Assembly (NCBI RefSeq): GCF_001641265.1
Contig: NW_020167532.1
Coordinates: 620,001-684,000, forward strand
Reading direction: 5' to 3'
From: Pseudogymnoascus destructans
Lineage: Eukaryota > Ascomycota > Leotiomycetes > Thelebolales > Thelebolaceae
Length of the DNA stretch: 64,000 nt
The notes under the pieces were generated by a model. It worked only from the letters and a program-made list of their open reading frames with translations, searched no databases and was not told where the DNA came from. A program made the position numbers and the translations under genes. Shown one piece after another: positions 21,486-32,100 of this stretch. The number at the start of each line of letters is the position of its first letter. Position 1 is the first letter of the stretch.

Positions 21486-22531
21486 ATGTCGGCCAACACT
21501 GTTTATGTCAAGAACATCTCGAGTGCGACCTCGAAGAAGGAGGTAACAGAGTAAGTTTTTCAATCCTGGCATCAAACGATGTCGCATGAGGTTCCTACTA
21601 ACATTAAACCAGCTTCTTCTCATTCTGTGGGAAGATCAAGTCCATTGAGATCACCCCCAGCGCAGACACCCAAAGCGCAGAAGTTGTGTTCGAGAAAGAG
21701 ACCGCAGCAAAGACAGCTCTCCTACTGGATAACACCCAGCTTGGAAAGTCCCAAGTTTCCGTAACCGGTGCCGAAGGTGCTAAGGAGTTCGATGAAACCC
21801 AACGCGAGAAGGACAGCGACGAGATTACCCAGGAGGAGAAGCCCCGCTCCCGTATCATCGCCGAGTACCTCGCCCATGGCTACGTTATCGGCGACCAGGC
21901 TTCGCAACGTGCGCTCGACCTGGACCACAAGCACGGTATTTCCAGTCGCTTCTTGACTACGCTCCAAAACCTCGACAACAAGTACAAGGCCACCGAGAAA
22001 GCCAAGTCTGCGGACCAATCCTACGGTATCTCCACCAAGGCTCAAGGCCTCTTCCATAGCCTAGCATCATACTACGAGAAGGCCGCCGAGACACCAACCG
22101 GCCAGAAGGTCGTCCAGTTCTACTCCCAAACCCAGAAGCAGGTCGAGGATATCCACCGCGAGGCTCGCCGTCTCGCCGACCTCAAGAAACAGGAAGCTGG
22201 CACGACTACTTGTAAGTGTGATTCTGATTCTTCTGTATGCACCTGTGCCCCTGGCAGCTGCGACTGCGTTGGATGCGCGAAGTCCAGCAAGTCGAAGAAG
22301 GCAGTGCCAGGCACCGATAAGACCACCTGCTCATGCGGCGGCGACAACGAGGTCTGTTCCTGCGAAGTAGGCAAGTGTGCCTGCTCCTCGTGCCCAAAGG
22401 CATCGAGGACCCAAGCCGCAAGCCAAACCGCAAGCTCAGGCAAGACAACTTGTAACTGTGGTGGTGATTCAAAGAACTGCGCGTGTGCTGAGGGCAAGTG
22501 TGCCTGTAGTGGGTGTGGCAAGGCCTCTTAG
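21486..22531 (+). CDS. vip1: Vip1-like RRM protein with three metallothionein-like repeats, 327 aa
   Basis: Exons 21486-21550 and 21613-22531, with a 62-nt intron (GTAAGT, TACTAAC branch, CAG; phase 2). An N-terminal RRM (about residues 5-75; VYVKNISSATSKKEVTDFF, then AEVVFEKETAAKTALLL) and a helical middle (RIIAEYLAHGYVIGDQASQ ... QTQKQVEDIHREARRLADL) match fungal Vip1 proteins, predicted RNA binders first linked to the actin cytoskeleton in fission yeast. The tail is unusual: three 22-residue units (about 222-243, 261-282, 302-323), each C-x-C-x6-C-x-C-x4-C-x-C-x2-C, 21 Cys in all. This spacing is very close to the 7-Cys copper metallothionein of Neurospora. Metal binding is inferred. The frame is intact and the codons are GC-rich, like a live host gene. 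Confidence 0.85.
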
Positions 22532-23026
22532 GTTGGATTTCATATCTCTGGGGAGTGTATCCTTGATGATGCTGACTGGGTCTCCATAGCCGCCTCTACG
22601 ACACAAGATGCTGCTACGCCACAGACGGCGTCGCTCGATAGCACGAAGATCCAGCCACTGGACTCTACCGCCAAATAGTAAATCGAATACGGCAGCCGCG
22701 AATGGATTGATTATTGAATCAAGTTATGAAGTTCAAGTATTTTGTCAGTTTGCTGAGCAAGGGGATATTGATTTGGACTTGGGCACGCAAGAGCATTTTT
22801 AAAATTGCGTTAGGTAGTGGAATGAATACATCTTGGCCAATTGAATTGTATACAGCCTTCTGTACGTTGGGTGATTGCATTGCAGCTTTGTGCATGTTGG
22901 AAATCGAATGGAGAGATGTGCACATTATAAATTGAATGGAAAGATATAACGTGGTTTATCAGGACCCTGCGCACTTTTCCCCAACGTACCCTTTAACTTC
23001 AACACGCGTTTTCTCAACAACTACAA
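22532..23026. other. Intergenic stretch after the vip1-like gene
   Basis: 3' UTR then AT-rich unique sequence. No supported gene; the small ORFs on both strands lack motifs. The last 50 bp lead into a pogo relic. Confidence 0.35.
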
Positions 23027-23632
23027 ATGGAAATTCAAACCTAAGAAGCACGAATCATTCTAGCTATCGAGGCTATTCGAACGTCCAAAAAACTAAGTCG
23101 TTGGTCTGCTGCGAAAATATATAAAGTTCCTGAATCTACACTTCGGCTCAGAATGAACGGCTATACTTCTCTTCACGAACGTCGACCAGCAAATCACAAA
23201 TTAACCGAACTAGAGGAGGAAATGATTCTTCAGCATATACTTGATATGGATGTTAGAGGATTTGCCCCCCAACTGGCTCGTGTAGAAGATATGGCAAATT
23301 ACATACTGGAATCTCGAGGGGGACGACGCGTCGGAAAGCTCTAGGCACATCGATTTGTAAAACGACGACCAGAGTTAAAGACGCGTTTCAATCGCGTTTA
23401 CGACTTCCAAAGGGCCTTATGCGAAGATTCCGAGCTTATTAGATCGTGGTTCCGGCTAGTAGAGAATATGCGGGCGAAATACGGTATTCAAGACTGCGAT
23501 TTCTACAACTTTGACGAGACAGGCTTTATGATGGGCGTTATTTGCCCTGGCATGGTCGTTACATGCGCTGATCGACGTGGTAGAGGCAAAGCTGTTCAGC
23601 CTAGCAACCGGGAATGGGCAACTCGGTGGTTT
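23027..23632 (+). pseudogene. Pogo/Fot1 transposase, N-terminal half
   Basis: Starts MEIQT-stop-EARIILAIEAIR with a psq-type helix-turn-helix (WSAAKIYKVPESTLRLRMNG), then a CENP-B-like HTH (LTELEEEMILQHILDMDVRG ... FVKRRPELKTRF), then the first catalytic region YNFDETGFMMGV. It stops at PSNREWAT. Stops at about 23042 (TAA) and 23342 (TAG, where Trp is expected) kill it. A hairpin CCACCTAC / GTAGGTGG at 23636-23662 and GCGAAAGCGAG follow the break. Confidence 0.8.
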
Positions 23633-23846
23633 GTCCACCTACGAGCGAAGCGAGTAGGTGGCGAAAGCGAGTTTGGGTATGCATCAATACGATGTACATA
23701 TATATGAATCAACGAGGTAATAGCGTAGTATTGATAGATAACTACCTGAACAATATAAAATTAACAGAGCTATTTTCACTATCTAAACTTTGTACCGACT
23801 CATTTTCATCTTCGTCGTCGCTACTCTTCTTGTATGCCTTATACTG

Positions 23847-24663
23847 TTAGACCACTACAAGCAACTTCAAACCATTTGCTTTACGGTCTGCAACATGCTT
23901 ACGCTCTGGTTTGCGGTCTTCAATTGCAGACCGCTTAGCCATATTTAGTAGCTGTTTTGCTACCTGAGCTGACTCGTACCTTTTTCGCATCCGCCTTTGC
24001 CCTTGCCTTTGCTTCCTTCTCTTCTCTTTTTGCACGTGCTTCATGAGCATATAGTTGACCACCACTCTGTAAGCTTTTCCGTGCCCGAGCCTTTGCCTCC
24101 CTTTGTTGAAATGTGCAGAGAGCAACAATATCAAGCACTGTCTTATACAATTCTGCTCGGTGTAAAACCATTGTAGCCCCATGTGCAAAAGCTTCAAATC
24201 CATGCTGAGATGGAGAGCTAAAAACCTGTTCAGCTTTCCTTTGCCAATGCTCAACCCCTTCTACTGTCTGCCTACTCGTTTTAGGTGTCATTGTAGTATT
24301 GTATGGAATAGGATCTTCATACTCTGGAGTTTCGTTCCTAGCATCCTTTAGTTTATCAATAACTAATGCTGGATTGTATGGCCAAAGTCCAGCTTCTCTC
24401 CACCCTGACTGTATAGTCTTTACAGTCAATGACTGGTTGCGAATAATGTGGTAGATCAGAGAGGAATGTTCGAAGTTTATACTCATAATCAAAACTCCGG
24501 ACTGCTTTATCAAGTGCCTTTTGATGGAAGTGCTTGCACTGTTGGAAAACTTTAACATCAAGCGGCTGAAGCAGATGTGTTGTATGAGGTGGAAGCGCAC
24601 ATAGAATAACATTGTATTCTTCTGCTATTGTGATAAACTGCTCAGTTTTATGTGAATCGTGAC
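23847..24663 (-). pseudogene. Pogo/Fot1 transposase, C-terminal half, opposite strand
   Basis: The minus strand from 24663 reads HDSHKTEQFITIAEEYN, then ALPPHTTHLLQPLDVKVF, which holds the third catalytic Asp of the pogo DDD triad. After a frame change near 24480 it reads TVKTIQSGWREAGLWPYNPA, the conserved C-terminal block, and a Lys/Ala-rich tail. It is cut exactly at the gypsy-3 LTR (24664). The N-terminal half of a similar transposase lies just left of it in the opposite direction. Confidence 0.8.
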
Positions 24664-24921
24664 TGTAAGGACACAGGGCACCCAGCTCACAGTAATAGCA
24701 TATGAGAGTGCGAGTCGGAGGCTAAACAGATGCTATCCTATAGGTCTACTATGAAGGATACAAAAAAGATGATGGGGAACCCCTGTCAGTCGATTTTCTC
24801 AAGTATCCGAAACCCATCCGACTCAGTTCCGACTCGGTTAGGCCACCCAAATGATCACACGTTACCCCGCGGCTACCCGGAGTCTACTCCCTAGAATGAG
24901 AGACGAGAAGGCATCCTTACA
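24664..24921 (-). repeat. Gypsy-3 3' LTR
   Basis: 258 bp, TGTAAGGACACAGGG to GCATCCTTACA as read on the plus strand; termini are self-complementary over 7 bp, so direction is set by the polypurine tract on its right side. It cuts a pogo transposase on the left. Confidence 0.85.
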
Positions 24922-25569
24922 CTACCCCCCTCCTGAGAGAGTGCTTTGTCCGCAAGGCACGCGGCTAGTATCATGTCCACAATGCACGCGGCTAGTATCC
25001 TGTCCGCAACGTCTCCGAATCGTCTCCGTATCGTCTCCGTGAACGGAGCGTTTCTTGTTATCATAATGTTGGCTGGTAATTGCGTCCGGAACAACTTAGT
25101 TTGTCGTGCGCGTCGGGAAGGTGCTTTGTTTGCCACCGTAGTCATCCCGAGGTGGTATCGCGTTAGGGTCCGTGTGGCATGCGAAACTGGAGTTCGCTTT
25201 TGTTGGATCTAACGTTCGTTCTTGGGGTCCGAAACAGTACCGGAAGGTGTCCGCTACCCGTTTGAGTAGAATTTTCGTAAAACGTGAAAGAAGAAGTGGC
25301 CACGCTAACCCGATTCGGCATTCATTGTTGTAAGCCAACATTTGAGTATTCCGCTTCGCCCACTTCCTCTTGTTTTTACCTTACAACAACAACGCCAGCA
25401 ACCCTCCCGCCCGAGACCGATAAGTGGCCCCTCCCCGTCCGTTTGTTTATGATACTGATAGATTGTATAGTATCCTCCAATCCAAAGAACGAGTAGGTGA
25501 TGGGAGCGCGTTGGCGCGGTGTTGATAACTTGTGCTGGGCTGACGGAATCACAGATTCCAAATTTGAAG
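24922..25569. other. Gypsy-3 3' untranslated region
   Basis: Polypurine tract at 24922-24935, then a roughly 27-bp direct repeat (GCACGCGGCTAGTATC, 24958 and 24985) and unremarkable sequence. The minus-strand ORF at 25305-25730 has no motif and overlaps exon 1 of the antisense gene; I treat it as a shadow. Confidence 0.4.
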
Positions 25570-26249
25570 ATGCCGGTTCCCACCCCCTCAGGGGCTCTTA
25601 CTGTCGCCTTCCATGTGCTCTGTTTGCGCTGCCTTCGGGCCAAAGCCCATGGGATCCAGTCCCACGACTGCATCTGGTCCTCGACCAGTTCAAAGTGTGG
25701 GTACTGCACGTCGCAGCACTCGCCTTGCATCCCGGTAGGTTTTCTTGTGGGGTTCGGAGTTTGGTTTGGTTGGCCGTTGCTGACTTTGGTGAAAGCTGCC
25801 CTGGTTCCTTGGGGAAGAGTTTGCGGCCCTCCTGGCCGCCGAAGAGGCCACCCCCCTCATCCCCGCCGACGTCGTCGCCGCCGCCACCGAGGCCAATCGG
25901 GTGGCCCTCCTGGCTGCCCAGAGCGTGCCAAAGTTCCACTCCGAGGCGGAGCGTGACCTCTACGAGGAGGCATGCGCCACTCGGGCTGCCCTCGAGTTGG
26001 GGCTGGCCGTGAGTAGACCCCCTTCCCCTCGTGACTCAGTGTGGTTCCGATGCTGACTCTGGGCAGCAAATTCGGTCGTCGCTGCGCCGTCTCCGGACGG
26101 AACAGGAGAGCGTTCCTGCTCTCTTGGGGGAGTTGGTGGCTGCTGTGGGCAAACTGCCCACCGCTGCCGCTCCCGCGGTCGCTCCGACTCGGGGTGATGG
26201 AAGGAGGGAGGGGGAGGATGGGGAAGTTGGGGCGGCCTATGGGGCCTAG
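25570..26249 (+). CDS. Intron-containing gene antisense to gypsy-3, Cys-rich N-terminus, 178 aa
   Basis: Three exons join in phase 0: 25570-25734, 25820-26008, 26067-26249. Intron 1 is 85 nt (GTAGGT ... TTGCTGAC ... AG), intron 2 is 58 nt (GTGAGT ... TGCTGAC ... GCAG). The product has a CxxC-type cluster, VLCLRCLRAKAHGIQSHDC then SSKCGYCTSQHSPCIP, followed by an Ala/Leu-rich helical part (PADVVAAATEANRVALLAAQ), QIRSSLRRLRTEQES and an acidic tail. The cluster resembles zinc-binding motifs of fungal hypothetical proteins. The gene lies between the pol end and the 3' LTR of gypsy-3 on the opposite strand. No stop interrupts the spliced frame, unlike gag-pol. Function unknown; exon structure is inferred. 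Confidence 0.55.
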
Positions 26250-26526
26250 GTGGGGGAAGACCTTGTGTCGGAGGGGACTCGGGCCTGGCCCTTCGCGTGG
26301 GGTCACTTCGACCCTTCGTCTCTCATGGTGGTAGCCGCTTGTTGCGACGCCGGTGAGACGTTTGGGAAGGGTGTCTCCCGCAAGGGTTACGGTGGTGAGT
26401 GCGCCCTGGCTCGGAGGGTATTTTAGTTTAGAGTCGCAGACAGCAACGACTCTGTTTCTTCCGCTTTGTCTTTCCCTCCGTGATCGTAGTTTTGTTCCTT
26501 TCCCGTCTCCCCTGCCGTAACCCCTC

Positions 26527-27288
26527 CTCGAATTATCAGCGTTAAGGTTAAGCTGTCGACTGCCTATCATAAGCAGACCGACGGGCAGACGGAAATCATG
26601 AACCGATACATCGATCAGAGGCTGAGGCCTTTCGTATCCCATTATCAGGATAACTGGAGCGAACTCATCCCCATAATGGACCGCGTGCAAATGACACTCC
26701 CCCACGCATCCATTGGCATGACCCCCTACCGACTCAAGTACGGAACTGATCCGCGTACGAGTTGGGATTGGAACACTCTGAAAAGCACCAACCCCTGGGA
26801 GACCCTAAACCGAGAGGAAGCCAAGGCGGTGGCAGACCGAATGCATACCGCATGGGTCCACGCAAAGGAAAACATGACAAAGGTACAAGAGGAAATGTCT
26901 AAGCACGCGAATCGACGCCGAAGGGCCATCGACTGGGACGTAGGAGATAGAGTGTACCTATCGACCAAAAATTTGAAAAACTCTCGTCCTAGCCGCAAGC
27001 TGGGCCAACAATGGGTCGGACCATATACGGTGTTGGAACGGATTGGGCACGCATTTCGATTGCAACTACCTACCGGTTCGCAAATACACGATGTGTTCTC
27101 ACCAGACATACTCATGAAGGATCCGAACAATCCCCTACCTGGTCAGGATCCGCCTGAGCCTAGCAGCGAAGTGATAGACGGCGTAGAGGAATGGGAAATG
27201 GGAAAGATCCTCGCCGTAAGGCTCCACTGGAAGCAACTACAATACAGGGTTAGTTGGGTCGGATACGATCCGGACCCGGAGTGGTACC
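26527..27288 (+). pseudogene. Gypsy-3 integrase C-terminal half and chromodomain, inverted piece
   Basis: The plus strand reads RIISVKVKLSTAYHKQTDGQ (the third integrase catalytic Glu follows), WSELIPIMDRVQMTLPHASI, the GPY/F-like region QQWVGPYTVLERIGHAFRL, then a chromodomain start WEMGKILAVRLHWKQLQYRV and SWVGYDPDPEWY. The frame is open from 26527 to the LTR at 27289 and continues after it at 34958 (EWY-PASNFMNSPQKLREF), with gtacc duplicated by the LTR insertion. It completes the integrase that stops at 35036 on the minus strand. Confidence 0.85.
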
Positions 27289-28187
27289 TGTTATACTGAC
27301 ATTCGTTGCACTCAGTTTGCTATCAAACTCAAGAGCAAACTTAGAAATCTCCTCCTCAAACCTACAAGTCACCATACATATCTTGGCTTATCACACCAAC
27401 AACAGAAGCAATACTACTCAACGATTGCTGCAAACTCTTCTACTACATCTGTTTATGCTACATACATCACGGCATATCATTTGAACACTCATTGAACAAG
27501 TTATTAAGAAAATCTCCTCCTTAAGGGGGTGGGCCAATACTACCACATGGCATATCTCTACCAACTAGAGGCCTAGGAACATAAACGATAGCTCTAGAAG
27601 CTTCTACAATCCTCTATGATTCATTACACGTCATCGCTCCTTAGTTACCCACAAGATTGGTTAAGTTATGACATAATTTATCTATAGGTACTCTGACCTT
27701 GGACCTCCTTTTCACTTCCTATAGGCTAGGAACCCAAGAGATGGTTCTATGGGATTCTCTTACATTCACTACATGATTAGCAAGCTAGTTGTGGGTCGCA
27801 CTTGATTTCTAATACATTTACCAAGCCTGGTTAGTCATGGAAAGTCATGGAAAATGAGAGAACTACACTCCTTTGGCATAAATAGGATTGCCCTTTCCTT
27901 AAGAAAGGGCAAGCAGGCAATACAGTAAATCGACTATCACATACTTCCCCGTCTTTTACAAGCTTCCAAGCATTCATCTTGTTACTCCTTGTTTCTGAAA
28001 AGTCAGTGAGGTGTTAACCTCTGACTTACCCCTGAGTTCCCAGACTCCAACATCTGTTGCAACTTGTCTGAACCACTTCACTACATCACACACCTGATTG
28101 CTGCGTTGTGGAACAGTCTAAGCTACAACCCTTTGGCTCTGTTTCCTAAGACAGTGTGTTGTCTTAGTAAAATCATCCCTTCCTTGG
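27289..28187 (+). repeat. Gypsy-2 solo LTR L5, left part, target duplication GTACC
   Basis: Begins TGTTATACTGACATTCG and is interrupted after ...CATCCCTTCCTTGG by the complete gypsy-2 element. It resumes at 34920 and ends at 34957 (CACCATTACA). gtacc flanks the joined LTR (27284-27288 and 34958-34962). Confidence 0.95.
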
Positions 28188-29123
28188 TGTCATACTGACA
28201 TTCGTTGCACTCAGTTTGCTATCAAACTCAAGAGCAAACTTAGAAATCTCCTCCTCAAACCTACAAGTCACCATACATATCTTGGCTTATCACACCAACA
28301 ACAGAAACAATACTACTCAACGATTGCTACAAACTCTTCTACTACATCTGTTTATGCTACATACATCACGGCATATCATTTGGACACTCATTGAACAAGT
28401 TATTAAGAAAATCTCCTCCTTAAGGGGGTGGGCCAATACTACCACATGGCATATCTCTACCAACTAGAGGCCTAGGAACATGAACGATAGCTCTAGAAGC
28501 TTCTACAACCCTCTATGATTCATTACACGTCATCGCTCCTTAGTTACCCACAAGATTGGTTAAGTTATGACATAATTTGTCTATAGGTACTCTGACCTTG
28601 GACCTCCTTTTCACTTCCTATAGGCTAGGAACCCAAGAGATGGTTCTATGGGATTCTCTTACGTTCACTACATGATTAGCAAGCTAGTTGTGGGTCGCAC
28701 TTGATTTCTAATACATTTACCAAGCCTGGTTAGTCATGGAAAGTCATGGAAAATAAGAGAACTACACTCCTTTGACATAAATAGGATTGCCCTTTCCTTA
28801 AGAAAGGGCAAGCAGGCAATACAGTAAATCGACTAGCACATACTTCTACGTCTTTTCCAAGCTTCCAAGCATTGATCTTGTTATTCTCTGTTTTTGAAAA
28901 GTCAGTGAGGTGCTAACCTCTGACTTACCCCTGAGTTCTCAGACTCAACATTTGTTGCAACTTGTCTAAACCACTTCACCACATCATACACCTGATTGCT
29001 GCGTTGTGGAATAGTCTAAGCTACAACCCTTTGGCTCTGTTTCCTAAGACAGTGTGTTGTCTTAGTAAATTCATCCCTTCCTTGGGTGGCTAGATTCTTA
29101 TATCTGGTGCACCCACCATTACA
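28188..29123 (+). repeat. Gypsy-2 5' LTR
   Basis: TGTCATACTGAC to CACCATTACA. ATAAATAG at 28777-28784 is a TATA-like box about 26-33 bp upstream of AAGCAGGCAA (28810-28819), the putative transcript start and self-primer. Confidence 0.95.
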
Positions 29124-29125
29124 CC

Positions 29126-29135
29126 TTGCCTGCTT
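29126..29135 (+). promoter_or_regulatory. Gypsy-2 self-priming primer-binding site
   Basis: TTGCCTGCTT, two bases after the 5' LTR, is the exact complement of AAGCAGGCAA at 28810-28819 in the LTR. This is the Tf1/sushi arrangement, in which the 5' end of the element RNA folds back as primer. Confidence 0.6.
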
Positions 29136-29175
29136 CAAGCTTCAACTATTTCTATAGCAGCACTTCGATACTACA

Positions 29176-32100
29176 ATGGAGGACGACCAAGCTCCTACAA
29201 CTACTGCTGAACAGCAGATGCAACAACTGTTTGCCTTTATACAAACTATAGCAAACAAACTTGAGAATTTGGAAAACACCTTTCAAGCCAACACTTCAGC
29301 AACACAATCTTCAACTCAGACACATCATACAGAGCTTCCCACAGCTCCTCTGGCTATTTCGAGTACCCCAGGTGCACTTCCTAAAGTGCAAACACCAGAT
29401 TTATACCATGGAGACAGGAGGAAGTTGAAGGGATTTCTTATGCAACTGGACATCTACTTCACCCTCAGGCCTCATCAGTTCACCTCAGACATTCAGAAGA
29501 TCTATTTCGCTGCCAGCTACCTCCGTGGATCTGCATTCAACTTCTTTGAGCCATATCTTAGAAGACTTAGTGGCAACAACCAAAATACCACTACACCTTT
29601 GATTACCTCTTATGACCAGTTTCAAGAGGAACTTACCAGGACCTTTGGAGACATCAACGAAACTGCTACAGCAGAAAGAGAGCTACAGAAGCTATGTCAA
29701 AAGACCTCTGCTGCTCAGTATACAACAGAATTTAGGAGAATCACTTCTCACTTGACTTGGAATGAAGAAGCCTTAGTCTTCACTTACTACCAAGGGCTCA
29801 AGAGCTCTATTAAGGATGAACTCAGCAAAGAAGAACGCCCTACAACACTTCAAACGCTTATAGAGAAAGCTGTCAGACTTGATGATAGGCTTTTTGAAAG
29901 AAGAAAGGAGAAGAACCAAGACTGGCATCCAACAAGAAATTTCAACAATTACACCTCTACACCAACTGCTAAGGACTCAGCACCTGAACCTATGGACTTA
30001 GACGCCTCTATAAAGAGATCTACAGCAAATCCAGCACCTCAGCCTACAGGATACCCTCAAAAACTGAAAAGGGGTAAACTTACCCCTCAAGAAAGAAAAC
30101 ACAGAATGGACAACAACCTTTGTTTATACTGTGGCAAAGGGGGACACAGAATTCAGGAGTGCTATTCAGCACGAGGGAGTGCTGATTCAAAACATATAGC
30201 AGCCTCAGACACAGTCACAACTGCTATTCCTGAAAAACTTGAAAAATCCCTAGCAGGCACAACTTCAACTGAGACTATAACTTCTCCCCTAGACAACAAA
30301 GATGTGTCGATGGTGCTTTCTCAGAGTCTCACACACCTGTTAATCCCTATTCAACTCCATTTCAAACAACAGGTGTTGTCTACAAGGGCTATGATAGACT
30401 CAGGGGCAACAGGCAACTTTATATCTCAAGACCTCATCTTGACACACCAGTTACCTACAATTCCCAAACGCACTCCAGAGTTGCTCCGAGTCATTGATGG
30501 AACTCCTATCAGTTCAGGTTCCATTACCTGCAACACCCCAGTACTCAAACTTGAGATTCCCCTAGGAAAATCAACATTTTCAGACACCATCTCTTTAGAT
30601 GTTATACCAATGAAGTACCCAGTTATCCTAGGTCTTCCATGGCTTCAAAGGCATGATCCAACTATCAATTGGAAGCATTTATCGCTTGGGTTTAGCTCAA
30701 ATCCTGAGCTCAATACTGAAAAAACCCTTCAAGCCTCAGTTACCCCTATTCAGGTCCAAGACTCAAACTTGTCCCAGATCAAGGATTTTGACCAAACTAT
30801 GGACGATATATCATCTCTGATATGGGTTAAACCTTTCCAACCTGTCCTGGAGATAGCAGCTACTTCAGATTTGGAGAAATCATCTCAGGAGGTCATTTTG
30901 CCTTTAGCATACCAAGACTACCAACATCTTTTTGACAAGGCAAAGGCATCAATTCTGCCAAAGCACCAGCCTTATGACCATGAGATACCACTCGCAGAAG
31001 GCTCAATGCCTCCCTACGGCCCTATCTACTCTCTATCTGAATTAGAGCTGAAAACTCTCAGAGAATACCTAGATGAGAACCTTAGTTCTGGCTTTATCAG
31101 ACCTTCTTCCTCACCAGCAGGAGCTCCCATTCTCTTTGTCAAGAAGAAAGATGGCTCCTTGCGTCTCTGTGTTGATTATAGGGGCCTTAATGCAGTCACT
31201 GTTAAAAACAGATATGCTTTACCCCTTATCCCTGAGCTCATAGATAGGCTCTCTTCAGCAAGGATCTTTACCAAGTTAGATCTCAGGGGAGCTTATAACC
31301 TGATACGCATCAAGGAAGGTGATGAGTGGAAGACAGCATTCAGAACACGCTATGGTCATTTTGAATACCAGGTAATGCCTTTTGGGCTTGCCAATGCACC
31401 TGCTTCTTTCCAAGCTCTCATGAATGATATTCTAAGACCTTACTTGGATATCTTTGTTGTTGTCTACTTAGACGACATTCTTATATACTCTTTAGACACT
31501 CAAGAGCATGTTCTACATGTTAGACAAGTCTTAGAGAAGCTATCTCAAGCACAACTCTTTTGCAAACTTGAGAAATGTCTTTTCCATATGTCTCAAGTTG
31601 ATTTCTTGGGACATAGAATTTCAACAGAAGGCATTCAGATGGACCCTGAAAAGACAAAAGCAGTACAAACGTGGCCTATTCCTTCCAGCATTAAAGAGGT
31701 TCAGTCTTTCCTTGGGTTTGCCAACTATTACAGGAGGTTTATACCAAGATATACATCCTTGGCTTTACCCCTTACTCAATTACTTCACAAGGACACTTTG
31801 TATCACTGGGATAAGACACAGCAAGATGCTTTCGATGCTCTTAAAGGAGAATTTAAAGAAGGGAAAATGTTACTACACTTTAACCCCTTGAAACCTGCCA
31901 CTCTTGAGACAGATGCCTCAGATTTTGCTATTTCTGGAATCTTATACCAAGCTCCAAAAGACAAACAAGAAGAGCTACAGCCTGTGGCATTTTACTCAAG
32001 AAAGCTATCAGCAGCTGAACAAAACTATCCCATTACAGACAAGGAACTGCTTGCCATAGTATGTTCTCTAAAGCATTGGAGATGCTACCTTGAAGGGGCA

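Noticed and set aside
22120..22521. Minus-strand ORF across the Cys-rich tail
   Set aside because: Shadow of the vip1-like gene; the plus frame has the domains and the intron.
25857..26705. Minus-strand 282-codon ORF
   Set aside because: It crosses the gypsy-3 inversion breakpoint and lies over both the antisense gene and the integrase, so it cannot be an old gene.
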